From Flavobacterium difficile (lineage in GTDB: Bacteria; Bacteroidota; Bacteroidia; Flavobacteriales; Flavobacteriaceae), in the NCBI RefSeq assembly GCF_011392115.1, contig NZ_JAAJBT010000008.1:1-64000 (forward strand): a DNA stretch of 64,000 bases, given 5' to 3'. Each line of letters starts with the position of its first letter. Position 1 is the first letter of the stretch. A program made the position numbers and the translations under genes. This document shows, piece after piece, positions 16,779-26,043 of the stretch. Under the pieces are notes generated by a model. That model was not told the origin of the DNA and did not search any database. It saw only the letters and a list, made by a program, of their open reading frames with translations.

Positions 16779-17246
16779 GTGTTTTGGTTGTTTTACTTTT
16801 TATAATCAATTTTCGTAATTCAATTCAGTATTTCCGATTCAACTCGTTTTCACAATGATTTTACAATCCAATTCAATTTCGTTTTCGATTCAACTCGTTT
16901 TCAAAATCCTTTCGCAATCCAATTCAATTTCGTTTTGCGATTCAACTCGTTTTCAAAATCTTTTTACAATCCAATTCAATTTCGTTTTGCGATTCAACTC
17001 TTTTTCTAAATCCTTTCGCAATCCAATTCAAGTTTGTTTTTCCGATTCAACACGTTTTCACAATCTTTTTCACAATCCAATTAAATTTTGTATTTCCAGT
17101 TCTACAATTTAATATCAAATTAATATTCTGAAATTTAAAAATCTTTCACGATTTTTTGAGAAAATCAAATCAAATTTTGCATAGAAAAAAGATGTTGAAA
17201 TTAAGGAAATTGTTCTTTCGTTATCGTTTCGAAACAACTTGAACAC
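16779..17246. repeat. Non-coding repeat cassette, family N1 (copy a)
   Basis: About seven diverged copies of a unit of roughly 51 bp containing CAATCCAATTCAA and CGATTCAACTCGTTTTC. The plus-strand open frame of 85 codons is only the translated repeat (N-S-I-S-F periods) and points against the array. No gene is convincing. The ends form GTTGTGTT/AACACAAC. Confidence 0.75.
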
Positions 17247-17369
17247 AACGTTCCGCGGCTTGCTGAAGTGGCGACTTCGTAACCGCTAATTTTCTTTCAA
17301 ATATAATGTTTCTTGCGAAAAATGAACGTGATTTTAAAGAAAAAGTCGCCATTTTAGCAAACCGCTGTT
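17247..17369 (-). repeat. attC-like site 11, type B
   Basis: Type B; minus strand TATATTTG. Flanks ACACAAC and GTTAAAT. Shares GCGAAAAATGAACGTG with sites 14 and 32, which follow the same cassette family. Confidence 0.9.
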
Positions 17370-17781
17370 AAATACAGGTTTTTATTTTTTTTCTCATTTT
17401 AGGTTTTCAGTTTTCGTTCGTTTTATCGATTCCAACATTTTCGCAATACATTTTGCAAACCAATTGAAGTAATCAAACTCGTTTCTACAAGTTATTCGCA
17501 ATCCAATTCAAGCTTCCTTTTCAGATTCAACAAGTTTGCGCAATCCTTTTCTCAATCCAATTCAAGTTACGTTTTTCAGCTCAACATTTTTCGCAATCTA
17601 ATCCAAGTAAATTTTTCCGATTCAACTTGTTTTCGCAATCAAAATCAACACATTTTTTCCAATTCAAGTATTTTATAAAGATTTCGAAAAAAAGAAAATA
17701 GGCGAGAAGTATTCAAGCAAAATAGATGAGAAAATATTCAGATTTAATTCAGCATTCTCGATTCAACAAAACTTGTATTTA
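17370..17781. repeat. Non-coding repeat cassette, family N2 (copy a)
   Basis: Diverged repeats of about 51 bp (GCAATCCAATTCAAGCTTCC, then GATTCAACAAGTTTGCG). Nearly identical to 19032-19442 and 32891-33301. All frames are broken by stops. Ends GTTAAATACA / TGTATTTAAC. Confidence 0.75.
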
Positions 17782-17903
17782 ACGTTCCGCGGCTTGCTGA
17801 AGTGGCGACTTCGTAACCGCTTATTTTCTTTCAAATATAATATTTCTTGCGAAAAGTGAACGTGATTTTAAAGAAAAAGTCGCCATTTTAGCAAACCGCT
17901 GTT
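17782..17903 (-). repeat. attC-like site 12, type B
   Basis: Type B with TATATTTG. Flanks ATTTAAC and GTTGTAA. Confidence 0.9.
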
Positions 17904-18292
17904 GTAAACAGGTTGATTTTTCACAATTCATTTTCTATTCACTGATTTTACGCAATCCAATTCAACTCGTTTTTTACGAATCAACAAGTTTTCGCAAAAT
18001 TCTTCGCAATCCAATTCAATTCGTTTTTTACGAATCAATTAGTTTTCGCAAAATTCCTCGCAATCCAATTCAACTCGTTTTTTACGAATCAATAAGTTTT
18101 CGCAAAATTCTTCACGATCCAATTCAACTCTTTTTTTGCGATTCAACCTGTTTTCTCAATCAAAATCAACACATTTTTTACAATTCAAGTTTTTTATAAA
18201 AATTTAAAAAATAGGTGTGAAGCGATTCAATTAATAGATGTAAAAATATTTGGATTTAATCGAGTATTCTCAATTCAACACAACTTGTTTAC
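17904..18292. repeat. Non-coding repeat cassette, family N3 (copy a)
   Basis: Three near-perfect 54-bp units (CGCAATCCAATTCAACTCG followed by TACGAATCAACAAGTTTTCG) and a diverged tail with CAAAATCAACACATTTTTT. Because 54 is divisible by three, frames stay open on both strands, but starts are missing. Ends GTTGTAAACA / TGTTTACAAC. Confidence 0.75.
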
Positions 18293-18415
18293 AACGTTCC
18301 GCGGCTTGCTGAAGTGGCGACTTCGTAACCGCTTATTTTCTTTCAAATATAACATTTCTTGCGAAAAGTAAACGTGATTTTAAAGAAAAAGTCGCCATTT
18401 TAGCAAACCGCTGTT
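18293..18415 (-). repeat. attC-like site 13, type B
   Basis: Type B (centre CAAATATAACATTTC). Flanks TTACAAC and GTTAACC. Confidence 0.9.
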
Positions 18416-18908
18416 AACCGCTGGCAAAACTTTTCGCAATTCAGTTTTTCTTTCTGTATTTCTCGCTAAACTTTTCACGATTCAGATTTCACCGTTCTGT
18501 ATTTATCGTAAAACTTTTTTCGATTCAGTTTTCATCGTTCTGTATTTCTCGCTAAACTTTTCACGATTCAGATTTCACCGTTCTGTATTTATCGTAAAAC
18601 TTTTTTCGATTCAGTTTTCATCGTTCTGTATTTCTCGTAAAACTTTTCACAATTCAGATTTAAACGTTCTGTATTTCTCGCAAAACTTTTCTCGATTCAG
18701 TTTTCAACGTTCTGTATTTCTCGCAAAACTTTTCACGATTCGGTTTTTAACTTTCTGTAATTTTCGCAATACTTTTCACGATTCAGTTTTCATCGTTCTG
18801 TATTTTCCATAAGATTTTCAAGTTTTCGTAAATCAAGATTTCATGTTTTTTATTCAAAAAAATAATTAAATTCAATCATTCACGAATCGTTCAAAATTGC
18901 TTGCGGTT
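18416..18908. repeat. Non-coding repeat cassette, family N4 (copy a)
   Basis: About eight copies of a 43-bp unit (CGTTCTGTATTTCTCGC, AAAACTTTTCACGATTCAG). The period is not a multiple of three, so translation is impossible across units. Ends GTTAACCGC / GCGGTTAAC. Confidence 0.8.
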
Positions 18909-19031
18909 AACGTTCCGCGGCTTGCTGAAGTGGCGACTTCGTAACCGCTAATTTTCTTTCAAATATAATATTTCTTGCGAAAAATGAACGTGATTTTAAA
19001 GAAAAAGTCGCCATTTTAGCAAACCGCTGTT
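18909..19031 (-). repeat. attC-like site 14, type B
   Basis: Type B with GCGAAAAATGAACGTG, as at sites 11 and 32. Flanks GGTTAAC and GTTAAAT. Confidence 0.9.
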
Positions 19032-19442
19032 AAATACAGGTTTTTTATTTATTTCTCATTTTAGGTTTTCAGTTTTCGTTCGTTTTATCTATTCCAACAT
19101 TTTCGCAATACATTTCGCAAACCAATTGAAGTAATCAAACTCGTTTCTACAAGTTATTCGCAATCCAATTCAAGCTTCCTTTTCCGATTCAACAAGTTTG
19201 CGCAATCTTTTTCTCAATCCAATTCAAGTTACGTTTTTCAGCTCAACATTTTTCGTAATCTAATTCAAGTAAATTTTTCCGATTCAAGTTGTTTTCGCAA
19301 TCAAAATCAACACATTTTTTGCAATTCAAGTATTTTATAAAGATTTCGAAAAAAAGAAAATAGACGAGAAGTATTCAAGCAAAATAGATGTGAAAATATT
19401 CAGATTTTATTCAGCATTCTCGATTCAACAAAACTTGTATTT
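19032..19442. repeat. Non-coding repeat cassette, family N2 (copy b)
   Basis: Near-identical copy of 17370-17781 with scattered substitutions; ends GTTAAATACA / TGTATTTAAC. Confidence 0.75.
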
Positions 19443-19565
19443 AACGTTCCGCGGCTTGCTGAAGTGGCGACTTCGTAACCGCTTATTTTCTTTCAAATAT
19501 AATATTTCTTGCGAAAAGTAAACGTGATTTTAAAGAAAAAGTCGCCATTTTAGCAAACCGCTGTT
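19443..19565 (-). repeat. attC-like site 15, type B
   Basis: Type B with TATATTTG. Flanks ATTTAAC and GTTGTAA. Confidence 0.9.
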
Positions 19566-19948
19566 GTAAACAGGTTGATTTTTCATAATTCATTTTCTAT
19601 TCACTGATTTTACGCATTCCAATTCAACTCGTTTTTTACGAAACAATAAGTTTTCACAAAATTCTTCGCAATCCAATTCTATTCGTTTTTCCGAATCAAT
19701 AAGTTTTCACAAAATTCTTCGCAATTCAAAACGTTTTTTACGAATCAATAAGTTTTCGCAAAATTCTTCACGATCCAATTCAACTCTTTTTTTGCGATTC
19801 AACTTGTTTTCTCAATCAAAATCAACACATTTTTTACAATTCAAGTTTTTTATAAAGATTTAAAAAATAGGAGTGAAGTTATTCAATTAATAGATGTAAA
19901 AATATTTGGATTTAATCGAGTATTCTCAATTCAACACAACTTGTTTAC
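19566..19948. repeat. Non-coding repeat cassette, family N3 (copy b)
   Basis: Same 54-bp unit family as 17904-18292, with one unit shortened (CGCAATTCAAAACG); ends GTTGTAAACA / TGTTTACAAC. Confidence 0.75.
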
Positions 19949-20071
19949 AACGTTCCGCCGCTTGGCGTCAGTGGCGATTTTTTAATAATTTGTTTTAAAG
20001 ATAAGCAAAATTTCAACTTAGCAATTTCCGCCTAAGAAAAACTAAACCAGCCATTGCGCCAAACGGCTGTT
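19949..20071 (-). repeat. attC-like site 16, divergent type
   Basis: Arms GCCGCTTGGCGTCAGTGGC and GCCATTGCGCCAAACGGC pair with one unpaired T in the left arm; the loop is unlike types A and B. Flanks TTACAAC and GTTACCG. Confidence 0.85.
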
Positions 20072-20091
20072 ACCGGCTGGCTTTTCTTCCA

Positions 20092-20586
20092 TTACAATTT
20101 TCTGGGTATTTTCTTGTAACCAAAAACTATAGTGTCTTTTCTCAATACTAACGAATCCCTGACTAAGTTTAGAATTATACCAGGAGTCATTTTTCTTCTC
20201 AGTTTATACTCATTAGAGTTAACAATTACTTTAGGAAGACATAGATTTTCATATTCCGCTATGTATGTAAATCTTGGCAGTTTTTTTGCATTCAGATCTG
20301 AATTTTCAATAATTAAACAATTAACATTCAAATGTTTATTTCCTGAATGTTTTATTTTTAGTTTTTTAACACGATACTTTGCTTCCATTGTCAAATTGCT
20401 AAAAGTATCAGGTAATTTTTCACACAAATAGCTTTGTTCAATTCGGCAATCATTATCTGTTAAAAAATTCAGTTGTATTTTCTGTTCACTATCTGTTAGT
20501 TCATAAACTTGACCTTTCAAATTTCTATTTGAGCTACAACTCGAAATTAATAAAGACGATATTATTATTGTAATAAATATTCTCAT
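20092..20586 (-). CDS. Cassette lipoprotein, unknown function (164 aa)
   Basis: The signal ends LLISSC followed by SSNRN, a typical Bacteroidota lipoprotein start. The mature part has LTDSEQKIQLNFLTDNDCRIEQ and two further cysteines, and ends in a basic strand (IVFGYKKIPRKL). It is flanked on both sides by non-coding cassettes, yet its site is not type B. Family unknown. Confidence 0.75.
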   Translation of the reverse strand: MRIFITIIISSLLISSCSSNRNLKGQVYELTDSEQKIQLNFLTDNDCRIEQSYLCEKLPDTFSNLTMEAKYRVKKLKIKHSGNKHLNVNCLIIENSDLNAKKLPRFTYIAEYENLCLPKVIVNSNEYKLRRKMTPGIILNLVRDSLVLRKDTIVFGYKKIPRKL

Positions 20587-20618
20587 AATTTTTAGCGCGG
20601 TGTTTTGAGCTTGCCGGT

Positions 20619-20741
20619 AACGTTTCGCGGCTTGCTGAAGTGGCGACTTCGTAACCGCTTATTTTCTTTCAAATATAATGTTTCTTGCGAAAAGTGAACG
20701 TGATTTTAAAGAAAAAGTCGCCATTTTAGCAAACCGCTGTT
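20619..20741 (-). repeat. attC-like site 17, type B
   Basis: Type B with spacer GTTTC instead of GTTCC. Flanks CGGTAAC and GTTGTAA. Confidence 0.9.
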
Positions 20742-21085
20742 GTAAACAGGTTGATTTTTCACAATTCATTTTCGTTTCAACTAGTTTTCTTAACATTTCC
20801 ACAATCCAATTCAACTCGTTTTTTACGAATCAATAAGTCTTCGCAAAATTCTTCGCAATCCAATTCAACTCGTTTTTTACGAATCAATAAGTTTTCGCAA
20901 AATTCTTTACGATCCAATTCAACTCTTTTTTTGCGATTCAATTTGTTTTCTCAATCAAAATCAACACATTTTTTACAATTCAAGTTTTTTATAAAGATTT
21001 AAAATAGGAGTGAAGCGATTCAATTAATAGATGTAAAAATATTTGGATTTAATCGAGTATTCTCAATTCAACACAACTTGTTTAC
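20742..21085. repeat. Non-coding repeat cassette, family N3 (copy c)
   Basis: Shortest N3 copy, with two full 54-bp units. On the minus strand one frame reads RKKRVELDCEEFCEDLLI per unit without stops but has no start codon. Confidence 0.75.
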
Positions 21086-21209
21086 AACGTTCCGGCGCTT
21101 GGCGAGGTTGCGAACTTCGGAACCGATTATTTTCTATCAAAGATAAAATTTCTTGCGAGAAATAAACGTGAATTTACTACAAAATTCGCAATCTTGCCAA
21201 ACGCCTGTT
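21086..21209 (-). repeat. attC-like site 18, type A
   Basis: Type A with TATCTTTG. Flanks TTACAAC and GTTATAA. Confidence 0.9.
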
Positions 21210-21220
21210 ATAAGCTGTTT

Positions 21221-21730
21221 TTATTTTTTCTTCAGTGTGATTTTTAATTTTTCCAACGTCATTTCTTTTTGTTTTTCGGCAACAGAACCAATTGCTATTT
21301 GTTTTTTTATATCAACGTTCAACCAATAGTCACCACAAATTGAAATAGAGTAGTCAGTTGTTTTTTCGTTTTTGTGAGCAAATCCTTTTGATCCGTCAGA
21401 ACCTCCGTTAAAAGCAATAACATAGTATTGTCCTTCTTTAAATTTAGATAGGTAAGGTCGGCATAAGTTGCCATCATCACCCCAAACAATCGCAGTTTTT
21501 CTAGTTTCTTTACCTTTATAGATTTCAATTATTTCAACTTCCATTGACATTGGTGTTTTCACATCGTAAATTTCTTTAAAAGTTAAATATTTTGTTACTT
21601 TCACTAATGCGACAAGTTCAGTATTTGGAGCAACTTTTAAAAACTTACCTTGTGAGTCACAATCGCAGGCTAAAATTATCTGTCCGATTGTCAAAAAAAG
21701 AATTGTCAGTATTGTTTTTAGTTTTTTCAT
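21221..21730 (-). CDS. Cassette secreted NTR/TIMP-like protein (169 aa)
   Basis: The signal peptide ends LACDCDSQG, so the mature N-terminus would expose a Cys-x-Cys pair. This is followed by a beta-barrel-like pattern (LVALVKVTKYL, VEIIEIYKGKE, YYVIAFNGG) and two further cysteines in DDGNLCRPY and SISICGDYW. This layout matches tissue-inhibitor-of-metalloproteinase/netrin-like domains found in bacterial secreted proteins. Inhibition of a protease is only an inference. Confidence 0.75.
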   Translation of the reverse strand: MKKLKTILTILFLTIGQIILACDCDSQGKFLKVAPNTELVALVKVTKYLTFKEIYDVKTPMSMEVEIIEIYKGKETRKTAIVWGDDGNLCRPYLSKFKEGQYYVIAFNGGSDGSKGFAHKNEKTTDYSISICGDYWLNVDIKKQIAIGSVAEKQKEMTLEKLKITLKKK

Positions 21731-21756
21731 CGTAATATTGGTCTAAAATAGCTTAT

Positions 21757-21879
21757 AACGTTCCGCGGCTTGCTGAAGTGGCGACTTCGTAACCGCTTAT
21801 TTTCTTTCAAATATAATATTTCTTGCGAAAAGTAAACATGATTTTAAAGAAAAAGTCGCCATTTTAGCAAACCGCTGTT
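21757..21879 (-). repeat. attC-like site 19, type B
   Basis: Type B. Flanks TTATAAC and GTTAACC. Confidence 0.9.
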
Positions 21880-22286
21880 AACCGCTGGCAAAACTTTTCG
21901 CAATTCAGTTTTTCTTTTTGTATTTCTCGCAAAACTTTTCACGATTCAGATTTCACCGTTCTGTATTTATCGTAAAACTTTTCTCGATTCAGTTTTCATC
22001 GTTCTGTATTTCTCGTAAAACTTATCACAATTCAGATTTCAACGTTCTGTATTTCTCGCAAAACTTTTCTCGATTCAGTTTTCAACGTTATGTATTTCTC
22101 GCAAAACTTTTCACGATTCGGTTTTTAACTTTCTGTAATTTTCGCAATACTTTTCACGATACAGTTTTCATCGTTCTGTATTTTCCATAAGATTTTCAAG
22201 TTTTCGTAAATCAATATTTCATGTTTTTTATTCAAAAAAATAATTAAATTCAATCATTCACGAATCGTTCAAAATTGCTTGCGGTT
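21880..22286. repeat. Non-coding repeat cassette, family N4 (copy b)
   Basis: Same 43-bp family as 18416-18908 with two fewer units, as expected from unequal exchange between units. Ends GTTAACCGC / GCGGTTAAC. Confidence 0.8.
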
Positions 22287-22409
22287 AACGTTCCGCGGCT
22301 TGCTGAAGTGGCGACTTCGTAACCGCTAATTTTCTTTCAAATATAATGTTTCTTGCGAAATGTAAACGTGAATTTAAAGAAAAAGTCGCCATTTTAGCAA
22401 ACCGCTGTT
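22287..22409 (-). repeat. attC-like site 20, type B
   Basis: Type B with GCGAAATGTAAACGTG in the loop. Flanks GGTTAAC and GTTGTAA. Confidence 0.9.
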
Positions 22410-22823
22410 GTAAACAGGTTGTTTTTTCACAATCCAATTCAACTCGTTTTATACGAATCAATAAGTTTTCAAAAAATTCCTCGCAATCCAATTCAACTCA
22501 TTTTTTACAAATCAATAAGTTTTCGCAAAATTCTTCGCAATCCAATTCAATTCGTTTTTTACGAATCAATAAGTTTTTTGCTAAATTCTTCGCAATTCAA
22601 TTCAACTCTTTTTTTAAGAATCAATAAGTTTTCGCAAAATTCTTCACGATCCAATTCAACTCTTTTTTTGCGATTCAACTTGTTTTCTGAATCAAAATCA
22701 ACACATTTTTTACAATTCAAGTTTTTTATAAAGATTTAAAAATAGGAGTGAAGTTATTCAATTAATAGATGTAAAAATATTTGGATTTAATCGAGTATTC
22801 TCAATTCAACACAACTTGTTTAC
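22410..22823. repeat. Non-coding repeat cassette, family N3 (copy d)
   Basis: Longest N3 copy with about four 54-bp units, one with a small insertion that breaks the shared frame. Ends GTTGTAAACA / TGTTTACAAC. Confidence 0.75.
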
Positions 22824-22946
22824 AACGTTCCGCGGCTTGCTGAAGTGGCGACTTCGTAACCGCAAATTTTCTTTCAAATATAATGTTTCTTGCGAAAAGT
22901 GAGCGTGATTTTAAAGAAAAAGTCGCCATTTTAGCAAACCGCTGTT
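22824..22946 (-). repeat. attC-like site 21, type B
   Basis: Type B. Flanks TTACAAC and GTTGTGT. Confidence 0.9.
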
Positions 22947-23362
22947 GTGTTTAGGTTGTTTTACTATCTATAATCAATTTATAATTCAATTCAGTTTTTC
23001 CGATTCAACTCGTTTTCACAATCTTTTCGCAATCCAATTCAATTTCGTTTTCCGATTCAACTCGTTTTCAAAATCCTTTCGCAATCCAATTCAAGTTTGT
23101 TTTTCCGATTCAACTTGTTTTCAAAATCTTTTTACAATCTAATTGAAGTTCGTTTTTACGATTCAATACTTTTTCACAATCTTTTTCACAATCCAATTCA
23201 ATTCTGTATTTCCAGTTTTACAATTTTATATCAAATTAATATTCTGAAATTTAAAAATCTTTCACGATTTTTTGAGAAAATCAAATAAAATTCTGCTTAG
23301 AAAAAAGATGTAGAAATTAAAGAAATTATTTACTCGTTATCGTTTCGAAACAACTTGAACAC
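22947..23362. repeat. Non-coding repeat cassette, family N1 (copy b)
   Basis: Same unit family and ends as 16779-17246, with one unit fewer. Confidence 0.75.
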
Positions 23363-23486
23363 AACGTTCCGGCGCTTGGCGAGGTTGCGAAGTTCGGAAC
23401 CGATTATTTTCTATCAAAGATAAAATTTCTTGCGAGAAATAAACGTGAATTTACTACAAAATTCGCAATCTTGCCAAACGCCTGTT
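23363..23486 (-). repeat. attC-like site 22, type A
   Basis: Type A with TATCTTTG. Flanks ACACAAC and GTTAACT. Confidence 0.9.
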
Positions 23487-23497
23487 AACTGCTGCCG

Positions 23498-24097
23498 CTA
23501 TTTTTTTGTTAGATAGTATTTTTGATTTTCTCCGTCCAAACCTTTCGGCTGAATTTTATTTTCAATCAAATACCAGTTTTCATTGTCAAAAACTCGCATG
23601 TTTTCAAACTGTACTTCAAAAAAGTTTGTGTGTTTTCCTTCCAATATGTATTCAGGAGATTTTAAACCCATTGTATTGACAATGTGAAAACTTTTAATAG
23701 GTGCACTTTTGAATTTTACTTTTTCAAAAGAATCTTTAATTACAATTTTAGAATTGTCAATAAGCGTTAAATAGAGATGAAAAACTATAAGATTCCCTTT
23801 TTTGTCACTTACTTTAAAAGTTTTATTTTCAAATTTTCCAGTATTCTTTTCCCTAACTATAATTTTATCTTTTTGCGGACTACTGTTTAAAATCAAACTA
23901 TCACCACTAACAAAATAACTACCTGTGATTTTGTAATTTGAAAATCCTTCTGAACGCTCATAATTGAACTTTTGATTTTTTAAAAGCTCAATACTTTCGA
24001 TAAAATTATTTCTTCGGTATTCATATTTTCCAATATTATTTTCCAAAGTAAAGCTTGTCACAAAGAATGAAGTAAATATTATAAAAAGTATTTTCAT
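23498..24097 (-). CDS. Cassette exported protein, unknown function (199 aa)
   Basis: N-terminal hydrophobic segment ILFIIFTSFFVTSF followed by TLENN suggests a cleaved signal peptide. The mature protein is beta-rich with repeated short charged strands (KITGSYFVSGDSLILNS, NKIQPKGLDGENQKYYL). No family recognised. Cassette ends match (GTTAACTGC / GCAGTTAAC). Confidence 0.75.
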   Translation of the reverse strand: MKILFIIFTSFFVTSFTLENNIGKYEYRRNNFIESIELLKNQKFNYERSEGFSNYKITGSYFVSGDSLILNSSPQKDKIIVREKNTGKFENKTFKVSDKKGNLIVFHLYLTLIDNSKIVIKDSFEKVKFKSAPIKSFHIVNTMGLKSPEYILEGKHTNFFEVQFENMRVFDNENWYLIENKIQPKGLDGENQKYYLTKK

Positions 24098-24130
24098 GTT
24101 TTAAAGATTGGTCATTCTGCGGTTGCAGTT

Positions 24131-24256
24131 AACGTTCCCACGCTTGGCGTCAGTTGCGAACTTCGGAACTGATTATTTTCTGTTAAAGATAATATTTCTT
24201 GCGAAACGTAAACGTGAATTTACCACAAAATTCGCAATTGCGCCAAACGTGTGTTA
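24131..24256 (-). repeat. attC-like site 23, variant of type A
   Basis: Both arms changed together: CACGCTTGGCGTCAGTTGCG and CGCAATTGCGCCAAACGTG, with one unpaired T. The -7 region reads TATCTTTA. Flanks AGTTAAC and GTTAGCA. Confidence 0.9.
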
Positions 24257-24265
24257 GCAGATGTT

Positions 24266-25858
24266 TTAACTAATTAGTTTGTCTATTTCATCAATTATAT
24301 GTTCTGCTCTTTTATCTAAAAAGTCATTAAAATTATTGTTTTCATATAAATCTCTTTTTATAGGAATTATGTTTGATTCAAGTATTGTTACAAAATGTTC
24401 ACTCGGAATTAGGTTGAAGAAATATTCAGATGGACTTTTCATTGATATTTTTTTATTACTGTCTGCCGGTAAAAAACAGAAGTTTGTAATACTGAAAATT
24501 TTATAAATGGGAACGCCTTGATTTTTTAAGAAAGCATTAGGAAATATGTGATGAAATTGTTTTCTATTATATTTTGATAAAGAATTGACTATGTCAATCT
24601 TAGAATTTTTTATTAAGTCTAATGGTCTTTTTTGTGCCATTAATAATAAAAATGCTCTTGTTAATGAATTAGCTTTAGAAAATTTAGTTTCAATTAACTC
24701 ATTTTTAGAAACTGTATAAGTTATTTTAGAAGAGTTTTCAAAGTTATTATTTCGTATCTCAATTATTCTTTCAATGTCTGTATTCATTTTTTCTGTAGTC
24801 ATACCAGTTGAATATCTATTTGAGAAAGAAGTTTTCCAAAACCATTTTTTCAGTTCTGACAGCTGATTAGCAGTTGGCATTCCAGCGATACTATAAAATT
24901 TGCAGAATGCAATTAATTGTTGTTGATAAGGTAAAAAGTCTAAATGAGCACAATTTAATTCGGATGAAATAAAATCAATACTCTTCTTTAAAGATTCACA
25001 AAAGTTTGTCCAATTATCTCTCACTTGCTCTCCAGATAAGTCAACAACTGCTTTTGTTGTAGTATTGTTTTGAATAACTCCAGAAATTGCTTGTAATAAT
25101 ATGTTTTGAGAAATATCACCAAAATTCTTTTCGTCTAATTCTTCTTGTAAGTCATTAATTGCCTCCATTAAATGAAAATCTTCTGTCCAAGTCCACGCTG
25201 TCATCAAATCTAATGTTGTTAGCTTTGTTCCTGTGTTGTTTATTCTTTCGAAGATTATACCGACTTCACTTTTTTCTCTATTTTTAATTGTGACAACTGG
25301 CAATTCATAATTTATTAGTTTTGAATGTAATTCTTGCGCTTCTTGATGGTATTTTGAATCTAATGTTTTAAGTAATTCAAATACTTTTGATGTGTTTAGA
25401 AAGTTTCTTAAATACACAACATCGTTTGAAAATAAATTAATTTCACTTTTAGGTTGAAATTTTTTTGTTGAAAAATTATAATAGATTTCAAAAATATCAA
25501 GATTTGGATTATATCTCGCAGATTCACTTTCTTGAATAGTTTTATCACTAAAAGTTGCATAAATCGATGATATTCTTTGTTGACCATCAAGAATATAATT
25601 TACAGGATAATCAATGTCGTTTTCTGGAATTTTATAGCCAGCAATATTACGAGTATGTCGTAAGACTTCTTTCGTACTCCATAACAAAACGCTACCAATT
25701 GGATAATTTTTGATTACACTATCAAGTAAATCAATAATTTGATTTTGCTTCCAAACATAAGCTCGTTGAAACGCAGGAATTCTGATATCGCCCGAGTTAA
25801 TACGATTAATAATTTTATCAATTTTTTCTGGTGATGTAGATAATTCTGGTGCTTTCAT
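24266..25858 (-). CDS. DUF262/HNH (GmrSD-like) candidate defence protein
   Basis: 530 residues, the largest cassette gene. The N-terminal DUF262 domain has IPAFQRAYVWKQNQIIDLLDSV, YPIGSVLLW and the catalytic-type DGQQR at 91-95. A helical middle follows, and near residue 435 a KQFHHIFPNAFL motif with NFCFLPADSNKKISMK resembles the HNH/DUF1524 nuclease half. This is the single-chain plan of GmrSD-type modification-dependent restriction enzymes and related anti-phage proteins. Substrate (modified phage DNA) is inferred from the family only. Cassette ends match over 10 bases (GTTAGCAGAT). Confidence 0.88.
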   Translation of the reverse strand: MKAPELSTSPEKIDKIINRINSGDIRIPAFQRAYVWKQNQIIDLLDSVIKNYPIGSVLLWSTKEVLRHTRNIAGYKIPENDIDYPVNYILDGQQRISSIYATFSDKTIQESESARYNPNLDIFEIYYNFSTKKFQPKSEINLFSNDVVYLRNFLNTSKVFELLKTLDSKYHQEAQELHSKLINYELPVVTIKNREKSEVGIIFERINNTGTKLTTLDLMTAWTWTEDFHLMEAINDLQEELDEKNFGDISQNILLQAISGVIQNNTTTKAVVDLSGEQVRDNWTNFCESLKKSIDFISSELNCAHLDFLPYQQQLIAFCKFYSIAGMPTANQLSELKKWFWKTSFSNRYSTGMTTEKMNTDIERIIEIRNNNFENSSKITYTVSKNELIETKFSKANSLTRAFLLLMAQKRPLDLIKNSKIDIVNSLSKYNRKQFHHIFPNAFLKNQGVPIYKIFSITNFCFLPADSNKKISMKSPSEYFFNLIPSEHFVTILESNIIPIKRDLYENNNFNDFLDKRAEHIIDEIDKLIS

Positions 25859-25906
25859 TTTTTAATTATTGTTGTTTTTATTTCGAGTCGTCAAAAAATA
25901 TCTGCT

Positions 25907-26030
25907 AACGTTCCGGCGCTTGGCGAGGTTGCGAACTTCGGAACCGATTATTTTCTATCAAAGATAAAACTTCTTGCGAGAAATAAACGTGAATTTACCA
26001 CAAAATTCGCAATCTTGCCAAACGCCTGTT
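25907..26030 (-). repeat. attC-like site 24, type A
   Basis: Type A with TATCTTTG (loop AAAACTTCTTGCG). Flanks TGCTAAC and GTTAGCG. Confidence 0.9.
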
Positions 26031-26043
26031 AGCGGTTGTGTTT

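Noticed and set aside
16855..17112. Plus-strand open frame of 85 codons
   Set aside because: Pure translation of the N1 repeat, opposite to all cassette genes, and the second copy of the cassette has a different frame.
20751..21002. Plus-strand frames in N3 cassettes (also 22346-22627 and 22419-22739)
   Set aside because: The 54-bp period keeps frames open on both strands; frames are not conserved between the four copies.
21918..22190. Plus-strand frame in an N4 cassette
   Set aside because: Unit length 43 is not a multiple of three and the sister copies lack the frame.
22285..22491. Minus-strand frame reading from site 20 into N3
   Set aside because: More than half of it is translated recombination site; the start lies inside the site.
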